Shown here: piece after piece, positions 19,341-28,780 of the stretch | Position numbering within the stretch: position 1 is the stretch's first letter | How the letters are laid out: each line of letters starts with the position of its first letter | Program-made: the position numbers and the translations under genes | DNA from: Pedobacter cryoconitis | GTDB taxonomy: Bacteria; Bacteroidota; Bacteroidia; Sphingobacteriales; Sphingobacteriaceae | Direction: 5' to 3' | NCBI GenBank assembly: GCA_019352875.1 | Contig: JAAAFW010000015.1 | Coordinates: forward strand, 1,094,056-1,158,055 | DNA length: 64,000 nt | The notes under the pieces: model-generated | Seen by the model: only the letters and a program-made list of their open reading frames with translations | Told to the model about the DNA's origin: nothing | The model's database searches: none

Positions 19341-20693
19341 TTATTTAAATACTTTGCCCGCGGCCATTACCTCCTGTGTTTTCTCATCAAATGTTGCCTT
19401 TGATCCGGTATGGGCGGCAGCAGTAGTCATAATATTGGCGATGCTATGGCTGTAGCCAGCTTCAACCGGAGCATTTGGCTGCTTGCGGCTACGCACACAC
19501 TCCATCCAGTTGCGAATATGGTTAGAGGTAAGGATGTCTCCGCCTGTATTGGCTGATGCCACAACCCGTTCTGTATTTGCCAGACTTAATTCTGGCAGCA
19601 GGTTGGCTTTCATGTTCATGGCTGCGGCCATTTTTTCGGTAAGACCGCCCTGTGGTGAGATTTTATTTGTGATTAGATTCAGCTCACCGCCATTTGAATA
19701 ATAAATCTCGGCCGGACGCTCATCGCCGTTATGCATACGCGCACCGAATGTTACCTGAAAACCTTTTGAAAGGTCATCAGAAGGGCCGTAATCAAAAGCA
19801 GCCAAAATAGTATCCCAATTTCTCCGGCCATCTTTCCACTGGTAAATACCCCCATTGGCGACCACGCTGCGCGGATGTTTTAAACCAGTAAACCAATGTA
19901 CCGTATCTATCTGGTGACTCATCCACTGGCCGGGTAAACCCGAAGAATATGGCCAGAATAGGCGGTATTCCAGATAGATCCTCGGGTCAAATTTTTCGTA
20001 GGGACGGTTCATCAAAAAGCGCTTCCAATCGGTATCCTGCTCTTTTAACAGGCTTATCAGTTCAGGACGGCGCCAACGGCCGGGTTGGTTCACATTCCAG
20101 GTTAACTCCACCATAGTGATAGGACCAAACTTGCCAGACCTGATGAAGTCATTGGCCGCATGGTAATTCGCACCACTGCGACGCTGTGAGCCTATCTGCA
20201 CGATTTTTCCAGATTCTTTTACTGCTTTCAATGCTGCCCGGTTCTCTTCCATGGTTTCCGCAAATGGCTTCTCCACATAAGCATCACAGCCTGCTTTTAC
20301 AGCTTCAATGGTATGCAGGGCATGTTGAAAATCTGCTGTACCGACGAATACAGCGTCGACCATTTTGCTGTTATATAATTCATCATTATTGCGAAATGCC
20401 CTTACATCATTCTGCATTTTTTCCTTCCAGATAGCAGCACCTTCTTCACGACGGCGTTTCCAGATATCTGAAACAGCAACAACCTCAAAATTCAGTTCTT
20501 TGTAGTGGTTCATAAAGCAGGGTATGTGTGAACTCCGGTGGCGATCAGAGAAGCCAACAACACCAACACGTACGCGATCATTAGCACCAATGATACGTTT
20601 ATAGCTTTTGGCACTAAAACCATTTTTACTCAATAGTACACCGGCACCAGCAATTGCTACCTGCCTGATAAATTTACGACGAGATTCTTCCAT
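19341..20693 (-). CDS. Tat-type Gfo/Idh/MocA oxidoreductase
   Basis: 450 residues. The N-terminus has a twin-arginine-like leader (SRRKFIRQVAIAGAGVLL), pointing to export of the folded, cofactor-loaded enzyme. A Rossmann domain follows (VRVGVVGFSDRHRS at about 41-54), with the family EKPF motif at about 141-144, then the alpha/beta substrate domain. Such enzymes oxidise or reduce sugar hydroxyls with tightly bound NAD(P); several act on C3 of glycosides. Placed between susD and DUF1080, it may make or process 3-keto sugars in the periplasm. Confidence 0.9.
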   Translation of the reverse strand: MEESRRKFIRQVAIAGAGVLLSKNGFSAKSYKRIIGANDRVRVGVVGFSDRHRSSHIPCFMNHYKELNFEVVAVSDIWKRRREEGAAIWKEKMQNDVRAFRNNDELYNSKMVDAVFVGTADFQHALHTIEAVKAGCDAYVEKPFAETMEENRAALKAVKESGKIVQIGSQRRSGANYHAANDFIRSGKFGPITMVELTWNVNQPGRWRRPELISLLKEQDTDWKRFLMNRPYEKFDPRIYLEYRLFWPYSSGLPGQWMSHQIDTVHWFTGLKHPRSVVANGGIYQWKDGRRNWDTILAAFDYGPSDDLSKGFQVTFGARMHNGDERPAEIYYSNGGELNLITNKISPQGGLTEKMAAAMNMKANLLPELSLANTERVVASANTGGDILTSNHIRNWMECVRSRKQPNAPVEAGYSHSIANIMTTAAAHTGSKATFDEKTQEVMAAGKVFK

Positions 20694-20722
20694 CTTATTT
20701 GAATAGGTTTTGTATTTGATAA

Positions 20723-22384
20723 TTAATAACCAGGGTTTTGTGTAAGTACAGCTGTATTGTTCCGCTCTATTTCATCTGCGGGAATAGGCCACAAGTTATA
20801 TTTTGGTAATGCATCACTGTAATATGGATTATATTTTTTTACACGGTCATACCATAGTCCTAAGCGCATCAATGTTAGTCTGCGTTTTTCTTCCACGCCA
20901 AGTTCACGCATGCGCTCATCCAGGATATAGTCAATATTTACATTGGCGGCGGTTACATCAGACGCATTAGAGCGGTTACGTACGGCGTTTATATCGGCAG
21001 CAGCAAGGTTGTTTTGGTTAAGCCCCATATAAGCTTCTGCTCTGATCAGATAGGTTTCTGCAAGCCGGAACATATACTGGTCCAGGTAAGTACCACCCGC
21101 AGTTGCTTTCAGTAAGCCATTTGCAGGGTTTGCTATCAGGTTTAAAGGGTGTCCGCCAGGTGTTGTACATTTGGCCTGAAACGCATAAAATGGTCTGGAA
21201 GGAGCCGTAATACCTGATACTGGATTAGCTGTCGATATAATTGTGTTATAAAGAGGGGAGGCGGGGTTGGTTGCCTTGAAATCCCTGACAAAGTTAATAT
21301 TAGCATTACGAATATCATTCTTAAAGTCACTTTGCCAGATCACGTTACTAAAGTAATTGGTCGAAATCGCCCAGCCTATTCCCCTGCCACCGGTAAGGTC
21401 ATCTACAGGATGCAAAAAAGGATTCGGGACTTTGGTGATCTGTGCCAGATAAGGTGCATGATGTCTCTCCAGTAGATAATTACCACCCTGTTCGGTTGAA
21501 ACTGCGCCACCTCCGGGAACATCTGTTTCCAATTGAATTACCCAGAGACCTTCCATATTACCAGATTTGCGGTTTTGGTTACCGGGTTGAAAAAGGTCCC
21601 AGTACACATTACCCGTTGTCACTGTAGATTTTGAGCCGAACCGGTTCCGCATTAAGCTGACCGGTTGTTTACTGATTACTGCAGTGGCGGCATCCACTGC
21701 GTTTTGGTATTCGCCGGCTGCAAGATAGACTTCAGCCAGTAAATGCCCAGCCGCTGCGGAGTTCACCTCACCATCCATAACTGCATTAATAGGAGCCAGG
21801 TTGGCCACAGCATATTTCAGGTCTTCAATACACTGTGCATATACTTCTGCTTTAGTGGCACGGACATAATCTGTCTTTGGTTTAGTAATTTCTTCCAGTG
21901 CCAAAGGTACGCCGCCATACAGATAAGCCAGGCTGCGATACGAAAATGCCCTGAAGAAAAGCGCTTTTGCAGTCGCCAGTTTCTTTTGTTCTTCGGTCAT
22001 TTCCGAAACAGGTACCCGGCTAATAATAACATTGGCTTCGGAAATAATCTTATAAAAGGCCGACCAGTGCGTAAGGGGGATGTTACGACCCCCACTTGGC
22101 ACATAGGCCGCGGCCATGTTGGTATGCCTTGCAGGATCGGGCTGTCCGTCATAGACAATATCGCAACCATATAAATAATCAAAAGGATAGTTTTCGTCCC
22201 TTGTGTAAAACTCAGTGCGTGTTACCCGGTACATGTCGTTAACCGCGATCGTAAAATCGGCATTCGTAATGTAGGCGTTGGATGAGCTTAAAAAGTCTTT
22301 GGGTGTTTCGTCCAGATAACCCTTTTTGCAGGAGAACAACGAGACAGAAATAAGCAGGGCAGTTATAATAGTTATCTTTTTCAT
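20723..22384 (-). CDS. susD: SusD/RagB-family lipoprotein
   Basis: 553 residues from ATG 22384 (a TTG two codons upstream is also in frame). Lipoprotein signal with lipobox LFSC, lipidated Cys19. SusD helices are visible at AKALFFRAFSYRSLAYLYGGVPL and the C-terminal block ends in VLTQNPGY. It sits 12 bp after susC and 29 bp before the oxidoreductase, so it is the surface binding partner of that SusC. Family symbol only. Confidence 0.95.
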   Translation of the reverse strand: MKKITIITALLISVSLFSCKKGYLDETPKDFLSSSNAYITNADFTIAVNDMYRVTRTEFYTRDENYPFDYLYGCDIVYDGQPDPARHTNMAAAYVPSGGRNIPLTHWSAFYKIISEANVIISRVPVSEMTEEQKKLATAKALFFRAFSYRSLAYLYGGVPLALEEITKPKTDYVRATKAEVYAQCIEDLKYAVANLAPINAVMDGEVNSAAAGHLLAEVYLAAGEYQNAVDAATAVISKQPVSLMRNRFGSKSTVTTGNVYWDLFQPGNQNRKSGNMEGLWVIQLETDVPGGGAVSTEQGGNYLLERHHAPYLAQITKVPNPFLHPVDDLTGGRGIGWAISTNYFSNVIWQSDFKNDIRNANINFVRDFKATNPASPLYNTIISTANPVSGITAPSRPFYAFQAKCTTPGGHPLNLIANPANGLLKATAGGTYLDQYMFRLAETYLIRAEAYMGLNQNNLAAADINAVRNRSNASDVTAANVNIDYILDERMRELGVEEKRRLTLMRLGLWYDRVKKYNPYYSDALPKYNLWPIPADEIERNNTAVLTQNPGY

Positions 22385-22396
22385 GTTCAATACGGT

Positions 22397-25300
22397 TTAA
22401 AAGGTTAAATTAATTCCAAATGAATAACCCACCAGTAGTGGACGACCATCTATATTCAGGCCGCCGTCGCTTATTTCCGGATCCCAACCCTTCCATTTGG
22501 TTAAGGTCACCAGGTTCTTTCCACTGGCAAATACACTCAGGTTTTGAATTTCCATTTTCTTGGTAAAACTGTTCGATATCTTGTAGGATAGCGTAACATC
22601 CTGTAGGCGGATAAAGCTGCGGTTGCGAAATACTGAAGGATTGATTGTTGGAGCTTTCTGATACATTGGATATTCTCCATCAGGGTTACCTGGACTCCAG
22701 AAATCCACTGCACTCAGGTAGTTCCACCTGATGTTGTTGTCACTGAGCATCCAGGACTGACTGTTGTTGCCCAAATAACCGTTGTGACCACCCTGTATCG
22801 AATTAATAAATATGCTTAAGCTGAAGTTTTTGTATTGAAAACTGTTCAGGACACTAAAACGGTAAGCCGGGTCTTGTGAGCCGAGTATCGATCTGTCAGC
22901 CGTATTTACAACTCCATCACCATTTAAGTCGATCACCCGGTAATTACCCGTATTATAGCCCACAGGTGGCGTTTCTCCAATTTGATAAATGCCATTGGTC
23001 CGGTAGTCAAATACAGCGTTGATCGGCTGGCCTATGAATAACTTACTAGCGACCAGGTCACCGGTGCCGAGCAGCTTAATGACCTTGTTTACATTTCTCG
23101 AAAATGAAAAAGTCGTATTCCATTTGAAAGATCTGCCGTCAATATTTTTAGAACTCAGACTAAGTTCAAAACCTTTATTAGCAATCTCTCCGATATTTGT
23201 GTTGATTTTACTGTACCCGGTAATATTGGGAATTTCTACGCTATAAAGAAGGTCTCTGGTTTTTCTGCTGTAATAGTCGAAACTACCAGTTAGGCGACTC
23301 TGAAACAGGGTGAAATCCAGTCCGGTATTCAGTTCATAGGTGCGTTCCCATTTGAGATCCGGGTTACCCAGTATATCTATATACTGACCATACTGGGTGG
23401 TTCCACCGTCTCCAAAGACATAGGCGGGCTGGGTTGATACTTTGCTCAGTGAACTGTAACGGCTGGTTTGATTACCACTTACTCCGTAACCTATTCTCAG
23501 TTTGCCAAAATTAAGCCAGGGAAGATTTTTTAAAAATGATTCCTCCGTGAATACCCAGCCTGCAGAGGCTGAAGGGAAAATTCCGTATTTGCTGTTTTCT
23601 GCAAAACCTGAGAACCCATCGCGTCTCAGGGTGGCAGTCACTAAATATTTACTGTCAAAAGCATAATTTATCCTCGCCATCTGATAATTTAATGATTCGG
23701 ACCATGCGTTTGAAGTTGTGAATCTGTTAGTGCCCTGTTGCAAATTATTATAGCCTAAAGTAAGCCGGGTGAATCCGTTTGCTTTTGCCTCGGTAGATTC
23801 ATTCTGACGTTCGATAGCTCCATATACCAATGTTGCGTTTATGGAATGTTTATTGAATGTGCGGGAATAGGTAAGAATATTATCCAGCATATAATCATAA
23901 TACTGTTGATTTTGTTTGTAGGCTTCGCCTGTAAGACCTGCGCCATATTTACTGGCAAAATAATGGTTATCGGTGCGGGCATTATTGCCGAAGTTGAATC
24001 TATAGTTTAAACCTTTAATGAAAGGAATATTGGCATCAGCATAAATATTGGCGAAATAGTAATTATGGCGCTCATAGTCATCTACATCGTAAGTAAGGAA
24101 GGGGTTCGGTGAATTATTTCCTTCATAAGGGTAAGGTTTCAATGAGCCGTCGGCATTATAAGGCGAATTTAAAGGCGATGTCCGTCTCAGGTCAGTAAGC
24201 CCTGGCTCAGCCCCATCCTGGCTCACGAATGAACCAAATGCCTGTAAGCCTACTTTCAACCAGGATGTCGGTTGCGTCTCAATATTTGCGCGCAAACTTT
24301 TACGCTTGAAAAGGTCGTTAATTATATATCCTTTCTGATTGGTATAACCTCCCGAGATCAGATAACTTACTTTTTCTCCTCCACCGGAGATGCTCAATTG
24401 ATTGTCCTGGATAAAACCTTTTTGACTACCTGCCTTATTCCAGTTAAAATCAGTGTCCACGATATTACCGTTTACATCACGCTGGGAAATATCTACTTTA
24501 TTGGCGAGGTTAAAGTTAGGGTTGGGCTGCGTGTATTCAGGTGCAAGGAAGGCTTCTGTATAGTACATTTTCCGAACTTTTTCAAGTGTTTCTTCCCTGT
24601 TTAGTGGTCTCAGATTACCTGAAGGATTTTGAGTGGTATAAGACGAGGAAAAGGAGATACGGGGCTTTGTGTTGTTTTTACCTTTTTTACTACTGACCAG
24701 AATTACACCATTAGCTGCCTGTGCACCGTATACTGCTGTTGAGCTGGCATCCTTCAATACATCAATTGATTCTATATCATCCGGATTTATAGATTCCAGT
24801 GAATTATTATATTGTATACCATCGAGAATGATGAGTACATTTCTATTACCGTTTAGTGTATTTTGACCTCTGATTGTTATTTGTGGTGTTGATCCTGCCT
24901 TTGTTACCGGGCCTACATTCAGACCGGGTACTGTGCCCTGAAGATTTTGTGCAATATTGGTATTTGGGGCATCCCGGAAAGGTTCGAGATTTGCACTGGT
25001 TACTGCTCCGGTCACAGTTGTTCTTTTTTGTTTACCGTAACCTACAACCACCACCTCGCTCAGGTTGCTTTGATTGAGTGTCAAGACTATATTGATGATT
25101 TTTGACTGGGCAACGGCTCTTTCTTCCTGTTTATAACCGATATATGAAAATACAAGTATTGTCTGTTCGTTAGGGACAGTGATTTTATAGATCCCGTTTG
25201 CATCGGTCACTACACTGGAACCTGCATCCCTCATCTTCACGGTTACACCTGGCAAAGGATCCCCGGTCTTTTCGTCTACTACTTTACCTGTAATAGCAAT

Positions 25301-25687
25301 ATCGGCGATGGTATTACTGTGTATGCTCTTTGTGGATTGCTTTCTTGATATGATAATCACATCGTCAGCAGCCTCATACTCCAGATTCAGCGGTGTAAAA
25401 ACCTGATCGAGTAATTCCGACAGGGGCCGTAACTGGCTAAAAGCATTCACTTTCACTTTAGCGTCTACTATACGCGGACTGTATACGAAATTGACGCTAT
25501 AGTCCTTCTCCAGTTGTTTTAAGAGCTTATCAAGGTAGATGGATGGCTCGTTAATAGTAATTTTCGTGTTTAGAACCGCCTGCGCATTGCTGTCTTTTGC
25601 AAGTGTAGTGCCAAACACTGAAAATAAAATAGTTAACTGTAAAAATGTTATTCTCATAATTTTTACGAGTAGATCTTTATATTTCAT
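22397..25687 (-). CDS. susC: SusC-family TonB-dependent transducer with STN domain
   Basis: 1096 residues from ATG 25687; an in-frame extension to 25759 exists but puts non-signal sequence before the leader. Order: signal peptide to about residue 35, an STN domain (about 40-115, ending VIIISRK), a carboxypeptidase-regulatory-like domain (ITGKVVDEKTGDPLPGV), the VVVGYGKQ plug, and a barrel ending in LTF. The STN domain marks a transducer that contacts a FecR anti-sigma factor in the periplasm; fecR and an ECF sigma gene lie directly upstream. Uptake of ligand probably switches on its own operon. Confidence 0.96.
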   Translation of the reverse strand: MKYKDLLVKIMRITFLQLTILFSVFGTTLAKDSNAQAVLNTKITINEPSIYLDKLLKQLEKDYSVNFVYSPRIVDAKVKVNAFSQLRPLSELLDQVFTPLNLEYEAADDVIIISRKQSTKSIHSNTIADIAITGKVVDEKTGDPLPGVTVKMRDAGSSVVTDANGIYKITVPNEQTILVFSYIGYKQEERAVAQSKIINIVLTLNQSNLSEVVVVGYGKQKRTTVTGAVTSANLEPFRDAPNTNIAQNLQGTVPGLNVGPVTKAGSTPQITIRGQNTLNGNRNVLIILDGIQYNNSLESINPDDIESIDVLKDASSTAVYGAQAANGVILVSSKKGKNNTKPRISFSSSYTTQNPSGNLRPLNREETLEKVRKMYYTEAFLAPEYTQPNPNFNLANKVDISQRDVNGNIVDTDFNWNKAGSQKGFIQDNQLSISGGGEKVSYLISGGYTNQKGYIINDLFKRKSLRANIETQPTSWLKVGLQAFGSFVSQDGAEPGLTDLRRTSPLNSPYNADGSLKPYPYEGNNSPNPFLTYDVDDYERHNYYFANIYADANIPFIKGLNYRFNFGNNARTDNHYFASKYGAGLTGEAYKQNQQYYDYMLDNILTYSRTFNKHSINATLVYGAIERQNESTEAKANGFTRLTLGYNNLQQGTNRFTTSNAWSESLNYQMARINYAFDSKYLVTATLRRDGFSGFAENSKYGIFPSASAGWVFTEESFLKNLPWLNFGKLRIGYGVSGNQTSRYSSLSKVSTQPAYVFGDGGTTQYGQYIDILGNPDLKWERTYELNTGLDFTLFQSRLTGSFDYYSRKTRDLLYSVEIPNITGYSKINTNIGEIANKGFELSLSSKNIDGRSFKWNTTFSFSRNVNKVIKLLGTGDLVASKLFIGQPINAVFDYRTNGIYQIGETPPVGYNTGNYRVIDLNGDGVVNTADRSILGSQDPAYRFSVLNSFQYKNFSLSIFINSIQGGHNGYLGNNSQSWMLSDNNIRWNYLSAVDFWSPGNPDGEYPMYQKAPTINPSVFRNRSFIRLQDVTLSYKISNSFTKKMEIQNLSVFASGKNLVTLTKWKGWDPEISDGGLNIDGRPLLVGYSFGINLTF

Positions 25688-25793
25688 ATTTTTGAATGGG
25701 TTTATATTGATTATCAACTCAACAAAAAGCCCCGGCACAGCCTGAAAAGGCTGCGTCATCTAATGGCTGGAATCATTTAGAGGGGCTTGCATT

Positions 25794-25830
25794 AAAAACC
25801 GGTAGTACTTCGAATACTATCGGTTTTTTT
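25794..25830. terminator. Bidirectional terminator between fecR and susC
   Basis: Hairpin 25799-25823, CCGGTAGTA and TACTATCGG arms with one G-T pair around a 7-nt loop. Seven T follow on the plus strand and five T on the minus strand. It closes the sigma-fecR transcript, so susC needs its own promoter within the following about 100 bp, as expected for a sigma-dependent target. Confidence 0.75.
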
Positions 25831-25888
25831 ATGAACTATGGTTTCTTTATCTTCATACGCATTGGATTTAGGTTATGGTTTGTCTGGT

Positions 25889-26932
25889 TTATTTTATCGA
25901 GATGGTTCCGTCTTTGAATTCGTAAACTGCGTCAATCGCTTTACAAATGGCACGCACTTTTTCATCCAGGGGTAGCTTTGACAGTGAGGCGGTCACGGTA
26001 ACCTCTTCATATTTTTCCTTGTCATAACTGATCTTTACACCATAAGCTTGTTCCAGTTTTTCAATAATAACCGGGAGGGGTGTATTGGTGAACGAAAACT
26101 CTTTTTTAGCAAGCGCAGGTGAAAGAATAAGCGGCATGCTAACCGCGTTTGTTTTAAAGGAAGATAATTTAGGTTGATATACTGCCTGCAAATTAGGCGT
26201 GAGAATTACTGATGCCTTAACGCTGCCATCAGCACTTTTTTGGTTATTGAATACCTGTACTTTACCCGTGTTTACCATAACCCGGAATCCATTGTCGCCA
26301 TCGTAAGCACAGACAGTAAAACTGGTGCCAAGTACCTTAGTTATCATACTGCCGGTATGAACCAGGAAAGCTTTAAGTGAGTCTTTTCTTACCTCAAAGA
26401 ATGCTTCTCCTTTTAAAAATACTTCACGATTCGTGTCGCTGAATTTTAACGGATAAGTTATTTCTGAGCGGGGTTTTAAAACAACGATACTTCCATCAGC
26501 GAGCTGAAGGAGCTTCGGCGTTTGATTGTCATTATATACTTTAATAAGGCTGGACTGTGTGGTTGTCAGAATAGCAGACGGTTGTCTGTATTGATTAAAA
26601 AGGATTGTTCCCGTAACAAGCAGGAGAACAGCTGCGGCAGCCATCCATCGGGTAGATATTTTAAACCCAGGAGCGCGCTTTGGCTTAACAGACTGGAGAA
26701 AATGTTCTGACATATCTGCTACATCCTTATCTGATAATTGCTTATCGTTCGGCCTGACCTGCAGAGCCTTTAAAATCATAACGGCTTTTTCCAGGTGTTC
26801 GCAGCGGTCTGGATTTTCGCTTAGCCAGGTTTGCCAGAATACCTGGTGTTCAGGTTTTGGATGCAGTACCCATTCTATAAAAAATCCATCGCACAGAAAG
26901 TCTTCCGCTTCGTAGTTCCGGTATTCGGTCAT
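25889..26932 (-). CDS. FecR-family anti-sigma factor
   Basis: 347 residues. The N-terminal about 85 are cytoplasmic, with the short FecR-N helix (FFIEWVLHPKPEHQVFWQTW). One membrane helix follows (about 92-110, WMAAAAVLLLVTGTILF). Then a periplasmic FecR domain (about 125-220) and a C-terminal DUF4974 domain (about 275-347) that meets the STN domain of the receptor. It holds the ECF sigma factor encoded upstream until the SusC transducer signals ligand. Cognate pair by position: sigma ends 136 bp upstream. Confidence 0.94.
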   Translation of the reverse strand: MTEYRNYEAEDFLCDGFFIEWVLHPKPEHQVFWQTWLSENPDRCEHLEKAVMILKALQVRPNDKQLSDKDVADMSEHFLQSVKPKRAPGFKISTRWMAAAAVLLLVTGTILFNQYRQPSAILTTTQSSLIKVYNDNQTPKLLQLADGSIVVLKPRSEITYPLKFSDTNREVFLKGEAFFEVRKDSLKAFLVHTGSMITKVLGTSFTVCAYDGDNGFRVMVNTGKVQVFNNQKSADGSVKASVILTPNLQAVYQPKLSSFKTNAVSMPLILSPALAKKEFSFTNTPLPVIIEKLEQAYGVKISYDKEKYEEVTVTASLSKLPLDEKVRAICKAIDAVYEFKDGTISIK

Positions 26933-27068
26933 AAGGAAATATTTGGTTAATAGTAATACCCTGATACCTTAACATATTACCCCTATTGCAGATGTTTTTT
27001 TAGATGTTAATTTTTAATGTACTGTAAAACAGAGTGTTATTTTTCTGTTCTGATAAGCGAAATGCTGG

Positions 27069-27662
27069 TTAAGAGCGATAAAGCTGCAGAGTTGTAGCGA
27101 ACAATAGTAATAAGACACTCCAGTCTGCCCGAAGGCTCGAGTAGGCTTTTTGGAGCAGATTGTGGGCAGATTGTTTATTAATATTCATGATACTGGAAAT
27201 CTGCTGAATATCCAGGTCTTCGAAAAATTTCAGATAAATTATCTCCCTTTGTCTTGCCGGCAGCGTTTGGATGGCCTTCCTGACTTTTTCGGCAAGTTCG
27301 AGATTGGCGGTGTCAGTAATCAGTTTGCTGTCAATAGCAAATTCTAATACAAAGCCGTAGTCGTCATCGAGCAGTTCATCTTTGAACCATTTGCTTTTTT
27401 CGCGCAGAACCCGGTTCCTGATTGCTTTAAATAGATAGGATTTAATGGTTGAACTTTCACTGATATCAAAGCGCCGGTTCCATAAATCAAGATAAAGTTG
27501 CTGGATACAATCTTTGACAATGTCTTCGTCCGGACAAAATCGATAGCCGAAATCGAAGAGCTGCTTAGAATACTTTTTGATCAAATCAGTATAAGCACGC
27601 CTCTCGTTATCATCTTGTCGGGTTTCCGGCAAATTTTCCTTAATTATTTTTTCTCTGTTCAA
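27069..27662 (-). CDS. ECF RNA polymerase sigma-70 factor
   Basis: 197 residues. Sigma region 2 at about 25-95 (YTDLIKKYSKQLFDFGYRF, then IQQLYLDLWNRR) and region 4 at about 130-185 (LPARQREIIYLKFFEDLDIQQI, HNLLQKAYSSLR). No ATG or GTG lies in the open frame before region 2, and an in-frame stop lies 8 codons upstream, so the start is TTG 27662. It belongs to the Bacteroidota FecI-like group that pairs with FecR and STN-type SusC receptors, here the genes just downstream. Confidence 0.94.
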   Translation of the reverse strand: MNREKIIKENLPETRQDDNERRAYTDLIKKYSKQLFDFGYRFCPDEDIVKDCIQQLYLDLWNRRFDISESSTIKSYLFKAIRNRVLREKSKWFKDELLDDDYGFVLEFAIDSKLITDTANLELAEKVRKAIQTLPARQREIIYLKFFEDLDIQQISSIMNINKQSAHNLLQKAYSSLRADWSVLLLLFATTLQLYRS

Positions 27663-27701
27663 GAGTTTTGATTTATTGAATCAGGTTGTATATTGACCGA
27701 A

Positions 27702-27731
27702 TAAAGCTATAAGTTTTTTGTAATTAATCAA
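27702..27731 (-). promoter_or_regulatory. Candidate promoter for the sigma-fecR unit
   Basis: On the minus strand TTG (27729-27731), a 19-nt spacer, then TAGCTTTA (27702-27709), one base from the Bacteroidota TAnnTTTG -7 box. It sits about 40 nt before the TTG start of the sigma gene. Confidence 0.4.
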
Positions 27732-27820
27732 ATATCTACACGTAATGACTGATTTGTTTTTCCATAGAATCGGATGTGCTAAATCGCTTTAAAAGATCAT
27801 TTTGAGGAGAGGCGAAGGAA

Positions 27821-28780
27821 TTAAATGAGCGGAGCTTTAGATTTTTCTTCCATTACACTCTTCATTATTTTAAGGAATTGACTTTGCTGATCTACAAAAG
27901 GGTAGTGGGAGCAATTTTGGATAATATGGAGGTTTTTCTTACCGGTAATTTTCTCTAAATCCGAGATTTGTCTGGAAGAGAAAATGCCGTCATTTGCCCC
28001 ATAGACAGCAAATAGTTTTACACCCTTACGTGGCAGGCTTCTTAAGATAGGTTTTGTATCAATATTTACGCTGGATTCATTTTTGTAAAATAAAATTGGT
28101 GCCTGATTATTACGTATGTTGGACTTAGAAAATTCACCAGTCTCATATTCTTTGTTGACTCTTTTCGACTCTTCCGTAGGCTCAGGCATTTTAAAATAGC
28201 CAAAACGAGAGGCAATCTCGTAAGTTAGCTGACGATATTCAGCCCCACGTTTATCCAAAGAATTTATGTATTCTATCTTGTGAATGGACACTGTATCATT
28301 TTTTGCAATAGCAGTCTTTGACGCTGTACGAAGTACGTGGTCATAACTGTCCTGTTGCGCGAAAAGGGCACCCACCAAGATCAGGCGATCAACTTTTTCT
28401 GGATTCTGATTCGTAAATAAGGTCGAAACAATTCCTCCGAAGCTGTGGCCTATCAGACTTACTTTTTTTAGTCCGTATTGTTTTATGATATCATTAATAT
28501 CGTGAGATGCCTCATTGAACGTAAGCTTAGCTGAACCATCTGTGGAACGGCCTTCGCCTCTTCTATCATATACGATTACAAAGAAACCCAGGTCTGCCAA
28601 TTTTTGCGCCGTTGTACCTTCAAATAAGGTTGAGTTTCCTCTGGGACCACCATGTATATAAATCAGTGGTGGGTTCTTGCGGTCTCCATAGGCTTTAGAA
28701 TATAGATTTTGAGCAAATAGCGATTGGAAGCAGGTGTGTACAATTAGTGCAACTAGTATAGATATTTTTTTAGTAAACAT
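27821..28780 (-). CDS. Exported alpha/beta hydrolase, S33 aminopeptidase-like
   Basis: 319 residues with a signal peptide of about 23 residues (LFAQ). Alpha/beta hydrolase fold: HGGPRG oxyanion segment at 43-48, DRRGEGRS at about 72-79, nucleophile Ser113 in GHSFGG, Asp in YGANDG and His in NCSHYPF near the C-terminus. The HGGP plus DxRGxGRS combination is typical of proline iminopeptidase-like (S33) enzymes, though esterases and other hydrolases share it. It is a single gene and may be periplasmic. Substrate unknown. Confidence 0.88.
   Translation of the reverse strand: MFTKKISILVALIVHTCFQSLFAQNLYSKAYGDRKNPPLIYIHGGPRGNSTLFEGTTAQKLADLGFFVIVYDRRGEGRSTDGSAKLTFNEASHDINDIIKQYGLKKVSLIGHSFGGIVSTLFTNQNPEKVDRLILVGALFAQQDSYDHVLRTASKTAIAKNDTVSIHKIEYINSLDKRGAEYRQLTYEIASRFGYFKMPEPTEESKRVNKEYETGEFSKSNIRNNQAPILFYKNESSVNIDTKPILRSLPRKGVKLFAVYGANDGIFSSRQISDLEKITGKKNLHIIQNCSHYPFVDQQSQFLKIMKSVMEEKSKAPLI

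Noticed and set aside
21743..22174. 143-codon plus-strand frame opposite susD
   Set aside because: Shadow of the SusD coding frame; composition and stops match a chance reading.
25688..25759. Upstream in-frame extension of the STN-type SusC
   Set aside because: It starts with non-signal sequence and overlaps a hairpin; ATG 25687 gives a normal leader.
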